NCBI RefSeq assembly: GCF_907164915.1
Contig: NC_061863.1
Location: forward strand, 28,801,258-28,865,257
Direction: 5' to 3'
Length of the DNA: 64,000 bases
From: Impatiens glandulifera
Taxonomy: Eukaryota; Streptophyta; Magnoliopsida; Ericales; Balsaminaceae
Made by a program: the position numbers and the translations under genes. The notes under the pieces are model-generated. The model was not told where the DNA came from. It worked only from the letters and a program-made list of their open reading frames with translations, and ran no database searches. Below, piece after piece: positions 1-11,764 of the stretch; the stretch's first letter is position 1; each line of letters starts with the position of its first letter.

Positions 1-358
1 ATTTACAAGTTATATGGGGTATAAACTGTAAGGAGGTATAATGTTTATAAGTTGTATATTTATTGTTGTTTGATTTGATGTATAAAAAAAGGTATATGTT
101 TATACTGGGGGCGAAGGGGTATACATGTTTATACCTTTGGTCAAGGTATAACCTGAATTTTACTGTAGGAACATTACAATCTTATAACCAAACGAAGCCG
201 ACTAACAAATTCTAATTACCATACAAAATAATATTCTTGGGTTTTAGGGTTATGTCCATTATCATAGTATGTGACAGCTTCTATAGAAAGTTTCATAATG
301 CTAGTACTGATAAAAATAAAACAGGAGATTCAAAATCATTAATATCAAGAGAACGTAC

Positions 359-2555
359 TTTCTAGATCTTGAACAAGAGTCCTTAGTTGCTGACACTCCT
401 TCAGCTGGCGTTTCTTTTCTTCTGAAATTGAAGCATATCCTCATTGATAGAATGGTAGTAACCATGAAACAAAATAGGAGAGACCGACAGGAGGTATGTA
501 TTAAAGTTTCAAAGCATAGCATAGAGAGAAAGTTCCACACCTTCTAGGGCTATTAATCGCCCTTGCTGCATGCTTATTTGATCAATTAACAATCGCATTT
601 GACTTGTACAATGATTTTCAGATTCCACCTGTTATTACAACAAGATCACTCTTCATCATAAAATTTTCCTTATAAAAGACGCTGCAAGATAAAGCATCCA
701 CAACATATGGAAGCTGATAACTGGCATGGAAATAAAAAATAAAAATAAAAGACAAGGAGAATTTTGTTGATTATACATTGCCTAAATAACACTCCTGAGA
801 ATATTACATGGAATGAATATCTCTCCATTCAAATTCAAACATCAAATAAAATATAGAAATTTCAATTTTGTAAACATCTTCCTATACCAAAAGTTTGGAA
901 TGTTCAGCAAATTTATTGTCCAATAATTAAGCAGAATAAATGCCTAACCATATGAAACAGTTCCCCTGAAACAAACAAAATACTAGAAGATGTTATTATT
1001 TAATGTTCTTCAATAGGAAACAGCATATCCACCTCCACAAAGGGGATGAGGCACATGAAGACTATTGTCATCACCAGAACTAGTGGTAGCCATAAGTAGG
1101 TTAGTGAGGGTATCACACAATAACAGGATCACATGTATGAAGAGATACTGTCAGCGAGAAACATAGTAAGAAAAGTTATATTGGAGAGAGTCACTGTTAC
1201 TGAATAGTAGTTTGACTATTCAATAACTGAATAACAAAAGTTGGGGTTTGATGTTTGCGTACAACTCAAAAATCATTTGATCCGCAAGATGTAGGGTCAG
1301 GGTCTAGAGTTCAAATTGAATCAATCCGACCCACGATCACCCCTAGTTTGTACTAAAAATTAAATGCGTTCGGAATATATTAATATTTATCATGGACGGA
1401 TATATTTTTGCACATATAAACGAACTTGAAACTATTGAAGAATGTAACATTTGATCATATATGTTTTTAGCACATCTAATTTGTTAAATGCGGACTTTTT
1501 AATACATTTTGTTTGTTTGTTTCCGATTTGAATATGAAGAAATTTAGACTTGGTATTGTTCCTCAGTTACCATGGGATGTTTGTTGGAAAACTTTTTGTC
1601 TCCAATTATTGATTACCTGCTGATACATTTATTCAAGTAGAAAACTTTAATTTCAATAATTATCATCTATTACTATTTGAAGTTGTTGTTTTGTTGGTAT
1701 TTTTGGACTTGATTTCTGTTAATTAATCCTTTGTGAAGATAGTCCACAAACATGTGGAATGTGAATTTGTTGATGTATGGGTCAGATATAAAAAAAATGA
1801 CAAACTGACCATATAACTGATACTACATCTAATTCGTCATGTATTGAACAGGGTATAGAGTTTTGATAAGTGCACAAAGATTTATTAAGGCCAATTGGTA
1901 TTTAACCAAATAGTTGAACCAGCACATCCGTGATCACCTTAATTTGATGTGATTTATCTGTGAAGTACTTTCATCTATAAACCATGACACACAATTTGAT
2001 CTGAGAATCTAAAATCAAACAGCCACACACACCACAACAAACAAGCATTTCACTATAATCTTTTGAATTATATCTTGAAACTAATCAACATATTAACTAA
2101 CAAGAAGCCTTCACATAATGGCATGTGTATTTAGGCTAAAGAAAATGGAAGGCTTAAAAAGTTGAGAGGAAAATGGTTATACTTACAGCATTAGCAAGTC
2201 TATCAGCGAATTCTGATTGTGTAACGAAAAGCCGCATCTGAATAAAACATGAGAAAACATTCAGTCTAAAGCACCAGGTATAATTAAAAATGTAAAAGCA
2301 ATTGAATGTTGGTCATGATAATATTATAAGATTTGCAAATGAAGGAATGATACTGAAGAGAACATTAGACAATTGAAAGATCGAAGGGATGGAAGAAACA
2401 AGGAAATTATTTATTTGAAAATTTTAACTGTTGTGCAGAATATGAGATACATGAATAAATTGATTGACTGTTTAGAGAGAGCAGCAGATTACCTGGATGT
2501 ATATGAACACAAAAGCCACCGGAAGTAGAAGATATCGAAAGTTGAACGAAGCCAT
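359..2555 (-). CDS. Membrane-anchored coiled-coil protein, N-terminal exons (gene runs off the left edge)
   Basis: Four exons read from right to left: 2493..2555, 2187..2237, 541..628 and 359..421. All have GT-AG borders and compatible phases (63, 51, 88 and 63 nt). The first exon starts at ATG 2553-2555 and encodes 21 residues with a hydrophobic stretch (YLLLPVAFVFIYIQ) that looks like a signal anchor. Exon 2 encodes MRLFVTQSEFADRLANA. Exons 3 and 4 encode a polar, heptad-rich stretch (RLLIDQISMQQGRLIALE, then KKRQLKECQQLRTLVQDLE), so a coiled coil is likely. Together they give 88 residues and the last exon ends one base into a codon, so the gene continues left of position 1. The pattern resembles small plant proteins of unknown function with one membrane segment and a coiled coil; I cannot name the family. 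Intron 2 (629..2186) is about 1.56 kb and holds nothing I recognise. Confidence 0.75.
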
Positions 2556-2604
2556 TGTATTATGTCGATTTGATGTGTTTTCGTTTTCAGGCGTGGATCT
2601 GGCC

Positions 2605-2612
2605 TATATATA
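2605..2612 (-). promoter_or_regulatory. TATA box of the coiled-coil protein gene
   Basis: TATATATA read on the minus strand lies about 50 nt upstream of the ATG at 2555. This predicts a start site near 2575 and a leader of about 20 nt. A C/T-rich stretch on the minus strand at 2990-3110, followed by a GT donor-like site, could be an alternative leader exon, but no good acceptor lies before the ATG. Confidence 0.5.
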
Positions 2613-3029
2613 GTGCTAACTTGAACCTTGCAGTTGATGGATCAGGCTCTGTTGTCTTTGTCTATGATATGGAAGGATGGCTGCTTTCTTCAACCAGACG
2701 CAGCTACCTCCTCCTCATGGTCAACTTAAAAGACCTAGCTAGCTAGCTGCTAGCTGTTTAACCAATCGATTGATCGATTTGTCCATATTACTTCTAGCTG
2801 TATTTAAATATTATCTACTGTGAAAACAATAATACATACATGAAATTAGAGGTAAATTGCCTACAGTCTTCTATTTCATTTCGTCGTTCATTAACAGTGC
2901 AAAAGCAAAACCCTATGTATCCAGATCAAACTGATACTGATGATACATGTCGCTACTGAACATATATTAAAAGGTGTTTGAGTAATACCTGAGAATTTGA
3001 AATAGAAGAGATGAAATAGGAGATCGGAG

Positions 3030-3146
3030 ATGAGGCAGGAACGCGACCGAGAACGGGAGCGCGAGCGGGAAAGGAAGTGCGAGCAGAAAAGGGAGAGCGA
3101 CCGAGAACTAACAAAGTCACAAATGGCCGCTTATAGTCCTACTTAG
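3030..3146 (+). other. Small Arg/Glu-rich ORF of doubtful coding status
   Basis: A 38-codon ORF starts MRQERDRERERERER and ends at TAG. The purine-rich strand gives alternating Arg/Glu codons like those of RE-rich splicing proteins. No intron signal, promoter or continuation is visible. The same DNA read on minus is a pyrimidine-rich tract that could be a leader. A low-complexity artefact is the more likely explanation. Confidence 0.15.
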
Positions 3147-3594
3147 TCCGGCTTGTGAATGTATAATGTCGCCCATTTGCAAAAGGAAATTCGATCAAAT
3201 ACCCTCATAATAAGTTATCAGGCCTACAATGTTATTTGCAAAAATAAATTTTTCTCTTCTCAAAAAATGTAAATACCCCTAATCATTTTTCTTTCTTTTT
3301 TCTCTTCTTCTCTTTTCTTTTATTCTCTTCTTTCTCCCTTAGCAAAGGCGAGACTCCTCGTCTCTACTATACCCCAACGACACATCTATCCCAAGCAAAG
3401 CAGCGCCTACTTCTAATTCCCCTCCTAACGTCTATTATTGGGCCTTCTATCCCCCGACGACTTTATTGCATCTACGCAGAACTGTAGCCCCCGACTGTAC
3501 CATCAAACTAGATCTCCAACAAACGCTGAATCAATGGGTAAGTTAGATAGTGTTTTGTTTTAGCTGAAAACACTTGTTATTAATCAATTGGGAT

Positions 3595-3810
3595 CGCAAA
3601 GTGTATCTTGCGCATCTTGCGTCGACACAAACTACAGTTTGCGTCGACGCAAGATACACTTTGCGCACTTTGAATCGGTGTAAACTGCACTTTGCTCACT
3701 TTGTTGCACTTTGCATCGGCGCAAACTGCACTTTGTGTCGGCAAACTGCAGTTTTGGCTTGCGTCGGTGCAAACTTCAGCGCAATGTACAGTTAGCAAAC
3801 TGCACTTTGT
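3595..3810 (+). repeat. Imperfect tandem repeats with a GCGTCGACGC palindromic core
   Basis: About seven degenerate copies of a unit meaning roughly TTGCGTCGACGCAAACTGCACTTT are packed here. One copy contains the perfect palindrome TTGCGTCGACGCAA. A related cluster lies on the other side of the MULE transposase at 5960..6110. The pair may be subterminal repeats of the MULE. Confidence 0.6.
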
Positions 3811-3876
3811 ACTTTCCACTTACTACTGTGAATTTTTATCAATTGCAAATCACAATATATTTGTGAGTATTTTTGT

Positions 3877-5480
3877 CCTCTATGATAGAGAGTGGAAAGT
3901 TGATGATAGTGTTAGTTCTTTTGTCTCAGGCTCATGTCAAGGTATGAATTTACCCCCAAATTATACATATGATGAATTATTTGACATCGTCTATGATGTT
4001 ATTGGTGTGGACAAATTAATATATGATTTAGTGGTCAAAGTGAAGTATAATATGGGTATGTTAAATGTTCTTCTTGTTGTTATCAAGCTATATAGGGATG
4101 TGACATTCTATTTAAAAGAAATTTCGACTTCACTCCCCATCATCGCAGTCCATTGTGCGTCTCTTTAATAGAGAAATCACTACCTTCAACTCAAGAAAAC
4201 AAAATACCAAGAAAGGTGATTCCATAATGTAATCGTGATGTATTCTCAATATTTGACCAGGAAAATGACATATTGAGCAGCAAGATGTCTTCCCAAATCA
4301 AAATGACATATTTGAGTAGCAAGATGTCTTCCCAAGTCAAAATGACATATTGTTAAACCATGCAGAAGAAGGAGAACAAGGCACATAATTGCGTCCGAGT
4401 CAGGGGCTAATGAATTGGTTGCTAGTACCAGAGTAGGTCATATCAAGAAAAAATCTACTCATACCAGGAAAATATCCAGCCATACTGAGTGGTTTGGTTC
4501 ATATGAACCACTCGAGGTTGAAACACCTGCTCAATTAACCTTTGAATGCGGATTGGAAGTGGGTACGTTTTTATAACAAAAAAGAACTTCAATTAAGGTT
4601 GCATAGACATGTGATGGTCAATCATTTTGTCCTCAAAGTGGAGAAGTCAACAAAAGATCTTTGGTTTGTGAAATATCTAGGTAAGAACTATAAGTGGAGA
4701 ATAATAACTTACATCATTGATTCGGAGAATAATAACTCTTTGACATATTTCCTGCAACAACTAAGAGTGACAATTAGATTAGTGTCAGATTTCGTCTTCG
4801 TATCCGATAGACACCCAAGTATTGTCAATGCCTTGTCCGCGATTTTTCTAGAAGCACATCACGGTGAATTTACATACCACATCAAAATAAATATTATGGT
4901 CAAATTTAAAACTAATAACTGCCACGTTGAGTTTGATTTGACTTCTCACGCATACACCGTGTCAAAGTTTCATCTATATTTTGACAAGATCAAGACTAAA
5001 GACCCTCGAATATTTGGAATAAATTGGACTGGAGAGATAGAGTCATGTCTTTTTCGCGGTTTGCGGTACAATCAAAAGACAAGCAATTACACAAAGAGCT
5101 TTAATAGTCGGAGCAGGAATGCTAGAAAATATCTCATAACAACATTAGTTGGCTATTTAAGATTCACAATATAAGAATGGTTTCATCAAAGAAGAGAAAA
5201 AACTTCTAACCACACAGAACGTTTATCTCCATATTATGAAAAGTTCTTACGTGAGAAAACCGAGAAGGCTAGATTCTACAACGTTAATCCGCTTAACCAA
5301 TTCTAGTTTCATGTGAATGACGGTGAATTTGATTTTCAAGTTGACTTAAAAGCTCGAACTTGTACTTGTAGGGTATTTAATGTATTCGGTCTTCCTTGTA
5401 CGAATGCCCTGGCTGTTTCCCGTTCCTAGAAATTGGTTCCCTATGAGTGCTACGCAATGTTAAAGAATGTAATCAATTGA
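3877..5480 (+). pseudogene. Mutator-like (MuDR) transposase, degenerate
   Basis: Broken reading frames give successive parts of a plant MuDR transposase. The N-terminal domain is at 3880-4100 (YREWKVDDSVSSFVSGSCQG, then a DELFDIVYDVIGVD-type motif). The zinc-binding MuDR domain follows at about 4560-4710 (VMVNHFVLKVEKSTKDLWFV, then KWRI). The MULE domain is at 4720-4880 (YFLQQLR, then FVFVSDRHPSI), and a SWIM zinc finger is at 5330-5430 (CTCRVFNVFGLPCTNALAV). The frame jumps straight from the MuDR domain to the SDRH region, so the first half of the catalytic domain is deleted. The SWIM His is also lost (CTN where CxH is expected). Stops and frameshifts are frequent, so the gene is dead. An Ulp1-like relic lies on the opposite strand downstream, split by copia element A. 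Confidence 0.8.
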
Positions 5481-5959
5481 TCGCATTACAAAGTGAGTCT
5501 CATAAGGAACGAAGACAGTGCAGCTCATGTGGCGGTCTAGGCCATAACAAGCAACATGCTCAATAGTGATGCATGCACCATCTACTTAAAGACCATCACA
5601 ATGTAGTACACAACCTTTGGCATTATAGAATGATATTTCTTGATCAAATTGTGTTAGATTATATTAAGAGAGTGTTAGGTATGTAACGATTAATCAAACA
5701 AATAAATTAAGAGAGTGTTAGGGTTGATGCTTGAAAAATGATTGTTGGATATTTAAATTGCCTTTTTCTACTATTATATAGGTTTCTTGATTGTTATCCC
5801 TTTTTTTGGTGTTTTGTTTGTGGTGTGAAAATTGTCTTGTTCTCCTATTTTGTTTGTGATATTAAAATAGGCTTCTAGTTATGGGTGTCTTCTAATGGCT
5901 TATAATAGATAGTGATATTTTGTTGTTTGAAGGTTATGTGTTGGACAAGGTTTAATAGT

Positions 5960-6110
5960 GAGAGTCCACGCAAATTGCATTTGTAGATACATTGTGCACT
6001 TGCCAATGCAAATTTCTTGTCAACGCAAATTTCATTTTGCGTTGGCGCAATTAAAATTTGCGTCGGCGCAATTGCAATTTGCGTCGATGCAAAGTGTATA
6101 TTACTGAAGA
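5960..6110 (+). repeat. Second cluster of GCGTCGRCGC palindromic repeats
   Basis: Four to five degenerate copies of a unit like TTGCGTCGGCGCAATT, related to the cluster at 3595..3810, lie downstream of the transposase relic. The motif GCAAAGTGTAT occurs at the outer edge of both clusters. After it, 6110..6440 is AT-rich with repeated AATGTTAATAGACTACATT segments and no gene. Confidence 0.5.
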
Positions 6111-6644
6111 AATTAGTGCACTTTGCTCATTATTGTAACAAATTAGTGCCCTTTGCTAATTAATGTTATAGTTAATAGACTACATTATATACTTCAATCA
6201 TTAATGTTAATAGACTACATTAATGTTATCTTAATTATTAATGTTAATAGACTTATATACTTCTTTAAAAATGTTAATAGACTACATTAATATTAATAGA
6301 CTTCATTATACATTATATACTCAATCAAAAATGTCCTTGTAGCATAGCATTATATACATCAATTTGTATTCAAACTTAAGAAAGAAAATATGACTATAAA
6401 AATAGACATCAATTTCTTCAGTTCTTTTTGCCCATATATGATTGTTAAACCATGTCAAGCAGTATCTTCAGTTCTTTCATCTCCGGTGACTGTCCACAGA
6501 TGAGCATTCTATAACAAGCCTGTAACACATTGATATGTTAAGCCATGTTGTTAAACACCTAGAAATGACAACTGATCAAATGGTAAACTGTTTAAAAACA
6601 TGTATATAACAAATTCTTACATGGATCAAGTAAAAAGGTCCTTT

Positions 6645-6806
6645 CAACTAGGAAGATCGAGTAGAAGAGTGCTTTCAACTGAATATCCAATACCTACGGG
6701 TCTATTATTTGATGAAATAACCTTACTGCCCATTTATTTCTCCGAAAAATCATGTTTTCTATGATCACATCTAATACATCCATTGAGGCAGTAAGGTACT
6801 CCATAT
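6645..6806 (-). pseudogene. Ulp1-like (C48) protease C-terminal relic, distal part
   Basis: On minus, directly next to element A, the frame reads EYLTASMDVLDVI and continues about 30 residues to a stop. It is the continuation of the Ulp1 frame at 15951..16350 once element A and one copy of its CATAT duplication are taken out. Such protease-like genes occur in ULP-carrying MULEs (KAONASHI type), which fits the MuDR relic next door. Confidence 0.7.
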
Positions 6807-8164
6807 TGATAGGATCAGTGTAATCAATAGAGACGAGGGTCTAACTATTGATGACAACTTCTGGAAAACGGTTTGATAAAAATCCTATTAGAGATTAATA
6901 TCACTTTCTATTCTTCACAAACCCTTGCAAACTCTTGAAGCGATTCAAGTACGGAAACGTTTGCTCAGGTTTGAAACTAAGAACCAATTAGAGAATGAAA
7001 GACAGAATGTAAAAGACACAACAAGTTGTTTATGGATGTTCGGAGCAAACTCTCCTACGTCACCCCTTCTTTCAACCACCGAAAGGATTCACTATACTTT
7101 TTGAATCAAATACAGTTTACTGGCTAGCTAATTGTTGAACAGAACATGCTCTATTCAACTTACAATATGATTAAGACTATTTCTCAGCTAGATAGATTTT
7201 GATTCTCTCTTGAACTTGAAGATGTACAAATCAGAAAGTGCAAGAGTATAAGATTGATAGCAAGTAAGGCTTGTGAAATCAATAAGTCTGGTACGCTTGT
7301 AAAAACTTGTTACTCTCTTTGGTACGTCGACCATTTTCCTTGAGGATCTATATATAGAAGACAGACACCAACGGTCGAATCTTCTAAATGGACATGTGGA
7401 AAGCGCCCATTAGAAAGCCTCCATAGTACAAGAGTATAGCAGGCTCTGTGCACAAGGATCGTGGCTGTACCGAACTGGTAGTGCACCGAATATTCTTCTG
7501 GAACTGTCCTTACAAAACAAGTAGTGGGAGGAATATTCACGTACATGGCATTCATTCATTGGATACAAATAGCTGGCGTACCGGTCTGCACAGATGAGTG
7601 GAGTAGGAGTAGCGTACAGCTAGTTGATCGTGGGTAGACGGATGCTAACTTCAAGCAACTGCTGAAGTGAGGCATTAGACGTACTCCATTAGACTGCAAA
7701 GTCTAAGGAAGTTAGACGCCAACGTCTAATAGCGAGATCCATTAGACCACCAAGTCTAATGGAGTTAGACTGCACGTCTAACTGCGTATCTGTTATACTG
7801 CACGTCTAACTACGTATCTGTTATATTGCACGTCTAACTACGTATCTGTTAGACTGCATGTTTAACTATGTATCTATTAGACTGCACGTCTAACTATGTA
7901 TCTGTTAGACTGCACGTCTAACTACGTATCTGTTAGACTGCACGTCTAACTACGTATCTGTTAGAATGCACATCTAACTACGTATCTGTTAGACTGCACG
8001 TCTAACTAGCAACACGTCTAATTAGCCTATTTCAAACCAAGTCTAACTTAGCATATTTTTGATGCACCTACACAAAAACAATTAGACGGTTTAGCTTCAT
8101 TCTTAATCAAAATTTTACTAATACATCATTAAAATAACGTTAGTCAAAATAATTTGACCCAACA
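6807..8164 (-). repeat. 3' LTR of element A
   Basis: 1358 bp, aligned end to end with 14600..15950. On minus, U3 holds an array (7725..8030) of about ten 28-bp units built on TTAGAC-N5-GTCTAA. It is followed by a TATA box (minus strand, 7348..7357) and, in R/U5, the conserved core at 7033..7068 (GGGGTGACGTAGGAG on minus). Confidence 0.9.
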
Positions 8165-8178
8165 ATTTCCCCCTTTTT
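8165..8178 (-). promoter_or_regulatory. Polypurine tract of element A
   Basis: On minus, AAAAAGGGGGAAAT lies immediately 5' of the TG that starts the 3' LTR, the expected primer for plus-strand DNA synthesis. The intact tract supports the chosen LTR border. Confidence 0.85.
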
Positions 8179-8337
8179 GATAATGTTAAAATTTTGCACA
8201 ATTAATAAGACAAGACAACCACCCATTAAATTAAAATAAGAATGACATTAGTTCACAAACTTCAAGTGTAAGTTCCAAAAACCAAATTCTAAAAACAAGT
8301 TTAAAAACCAACAAAAGATAATTTAAAAGAAAATAGA

Positions 8338-11300
8338 TTATTGTCCTTCTCTTTTCACGTTTGGATCAACGAACCCTTCACCACTCAGGAGATTACGAAA
8401 TTGAGGAACGAGAGCACGACCACCATTGGGAGCACGACCACCCCTTCCACCACTTCCACCACCTCGGTCACTACCGCGACCTCCACCTCTTTTGGCAGCT
8501 CTGCAACTTCCTTCCTCAATAGCTTTTCTTTTTAATCTGGTTCCTGTCCAAGCACCTCCTCTTAAGCTACTGTTTTTAGAACTAATGTCACCTCCTCTTG
8601 AGCTACCTTCCCCCTTTTCAACATTATCAACATCAATGCCAATAAGACTTTTCTCTTTCTCAGCGGCAGCTTCAGCATCTTCCATTGCTTGAACTGATCT
8701 TGCAAAGGAGTCGACTTGTTCCATACGTTCAATATCGGCTCTGTTCGTGCAATTGGTCATCTCAACCATTTGACCTTGAACAAGATTCATTCTAGATATA
8801 ATTTCCTGATGAAGATTCAGGTTGAATTCCCTTTCTTCCTCAAACTTTTCCGACTGTGTTTTGAAGAAGTTCTTTTCAAATTTGGAATAAGTAGTGTTGA
8901 CGATGTTGATTTCGTAAGTGTTTCTCTTCATGGTCTTCTCCAATTCTTTCTGAGTTGCAAGAAAAGAAGAAAATTCTTTCTTGTTTGAATTATGACCCTT
9001 CTCGAGTTTTGACATTCTGGACTACATGTCCAACATATTCTTGTGAAGAGAATGAATCATTTCTGACATAAAGATTAACAACTTTCCACTTTCACGAGGG
9101 ATTTCTTCAGCAGATGACATCTCTGGAGGGCTGGCTGGAGTAGTTCTAATGGGACTAACATGATTATGAGCCTACACAGAGTGCTCTAGTTCATCTGTTT
9201 CAGATTCATCCATGGACTTCTCTTGATCTCTAAGAATGTCTTCACACACCTTATGAATCTGTTTAAAGGTCCTTCGGAATGAAGATGTAGATCAACAACT
9301 TTTTCAAAAATATTCGCAGCTGTTATTTCAGGAGAGGATCGAGGAGATGGTGAGCAGGGAATTAAGCACTGTGATAATGGTAGTCCTCCTAACAAATTAT
9401 TATTGTTGTCTTGTTCCACCTCAGCGGAAGGACTCTTATAAGATTCGTCTTCTTTCAAGGGTTCCCCCTCAGATTGTGCTTCAATAGGCTGATCAGCCTC
9501 TGTCTCTTTCTCTAGAGATTTTTCTGCCTCTAGACCATGAGTTTCCAATACTTCTGATTCCTGTAGAACAGGAGGTTGAATGAATTCAGCATTATTCTCC
9601 TCTTCTTCCATGATTGGATCAGGTTGAACGGGATCCTGAGTCTGATCAATATGGGGCTGAGCCAGAAGGCATTTTTCTTCAACATAAACATTCCCCAGTT
9701 CAATAAGTTGAGCATCGGTAAAATCAAATTATTATCCTTAGAGATTTGCATCGGCTCGTCTTCATCTGATGGATTATAAAATGGATTCAACCTTGAACAG
9801 TTGGTATCGTGAACAAATCTGAGAACAGTTAAGCTATAGTTTTGCATGATTTGATCAAGTCTTTTTAATGTCTTTTGTTCTGCAGCAGCATTTCTTTCTA
9901 TCGGATTAAAATTTGATTTTCTTGCTTCGAACATAAGAAAAAGAGCTCGACCTCTGATATTGGCTTCTACTTGTTCTTTCCTCTTGAGAGCTTCATAGAC
10001 CTCAAAGGTTTTAGCCCACTTCAAGACTCGTTTCTCCACGTTGACCAGCTTCAACCACTTTTCGTTGACACCTTTTCCTTTAATAATTTGATCATATTTA
10101 TTGTCCATTTTGTTCATAACTCAGGTATCAAATATGTTAATTTTCGCAGATGCTTTCGCATTGGCTTGATCCATCATTAGATTGACAATGCATGTTGCTT
10201 CAAAAACTTCCTCATTAGATTCGGTTGCGATAGCCTTGTCCTTTCCAATAACCTCAACAAGTTTAGGAATTGGCCTTGGTTCACTGATAGATATGTCAGC
10301 AGCTCCCCTGGTGTCTCACATGATTTCGTGAGGTGTTAAGGGCTTGGAAAAATGCTCGGATAAGACGTTAGACTGGATTCTTTTTCCTGTGACAATGGAC
10401 TTCTCTTGAACACTTCTAGTTACTAGTGGCTCGACATTTGACAGATTGGGAGCATGTTCAGACATTACTACAACAACAGGGGTAGGAATAGCACCCTGTT
10501 CTGTTTCGGCAGTAACAATAGCTTCAGCAGCTATATGATCATTTGGACGGACAGGAGACTGAATCCTGTCAATACTTTGAACATTTGGACCAACTAGCTC
10601 AATAGTTGGCCCATCAACATGTTCCAACACAGGAACAGAAGCGGATATAAGTTGTTCCAATATAGGAACACTAAAAGTAGGCACTTTAGCCATAGAAGAA
10701 GGAGGAGTTACCTTCGAGGGAGCTTTGGATGATTTAGACGCCCTAGGCGCCTTTAACTTATCACCTTTCGAAACGGAAGACTTTACCAGCTTTTTCAACT
10801 GGCTAGCGGATGGAGAAAGCGGAGACATTGGGATGGCTGTAAGTGAAAAGGGACCTTGCTTTTCTCTAGAGTCAACCACTCCAGAATCTTTCTTTGAAGA
10901 ACTCTTTTGGCTATTAGAACTAGCCTTCGATTCGTTAATAGTTCTTGCTCTTTTAGCCCCCGTAGAGAGAATAGAGGTTGCTGGTTTCTTGGAACGTGTG
11001 ACATATTTGCCACTCGTCTGTTGGCTAGACGCGCCAGAGAATGACTCATTTGAGTTCTTCTTTCTTACGAGGGTGTTGGCAACTGTAAAGATGTTGAACA
11101 CATGGCTAGTGTGAATAGCCTCTCCTTCTCCCATAGGAACCCCCAAATGTTCCAGAAATCGACTGAGTTGGGCAGCAAATCCCACACTCTCCTTGTTCTT
11201 AGAATCAATCGACCCACACAGATTAGAAAAGAGCATAGAAGCTCAGTTGACTTGAATACCTTTTGAGATAACCGTCATATAGTCGAATCGGTCTTGACTA

Positions 11301-11764
11301 TTGAGATGAAATGGACCTGCTCTTCCTTGAAGAGCCTTCACAACAATATCGTTTAAAAGAATGAAATGGGGTTTGAGCACTTTCTTACTTCCATTCAGCC
11401 TGATTTCCGAACCGTCGGCCGAAAAAGCAATCTTCATTTCCGTGATGGTTTTCGCTGGAAGATGAAGATTAAAAGTGTGGCCCTCCGATGGAAGTTCAAA
11501 TAACTCTACATAAGACGCCTCATCAAATGAAATGGTCGTTTCGTTCATTGTTGTAAAGATGGAATCACCAACCATGGTCACTGATTTAAAGAACTCCCGA
11601 ATTTCCTTCTCGTAAAATATAAACGGACCGCCGAGATACTTTCCGAGGCCAGAATACTCCAAGGATCGAAACATGTCCACCACTTCCTATTGATCGAAAG
11701 AATACACCGAGGCGAAGTTTACCTGCAGAGTGTAGTGATCAAAGGCAATATTTTTGTTAGCCAT
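8338..11764 (-). pseudogene. Extra ORF of element A (envelope position; NLS-like, coiled coil, RGG box), broken
   Basis: On minus the frame opens at ATG 11764 and runs to a stop at 8338 with several breaks. There is a TAG near 11690, a TGA at about 11243, a stop near 10316 and a frame change near 9600-9700. The N-terminal ~200 residues form a globular-looking domain (SLEYSGLGKYLGGPFIFYEK, then FELPSEGHTFNLHLPAK). It resembles predicted proteins called dystroglycan-like in some asterids, which I take to be retroelement proteins (from memory). Next come a Ser/Lys-rich linker, an acidic middle, and a coiled coil (about 8700-9000). A basic tail holds an RGG box (KRGGGRGSDRGGGSGGRGG). I see no membrane segment or signal peptide, so a nuclear RNA-associated protein fits better than an envelope. 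It lies where pol-env would be, but pol is deleted. Confidence 0.65.

Noticed and set aside
8426..8692. Plus-strand frame rich in proline and leucine opposite the extra ORF of element A
   Set aside because: It is the complement of the RGG-rich, helical minus-strand coding sequence; its composition follows from that.
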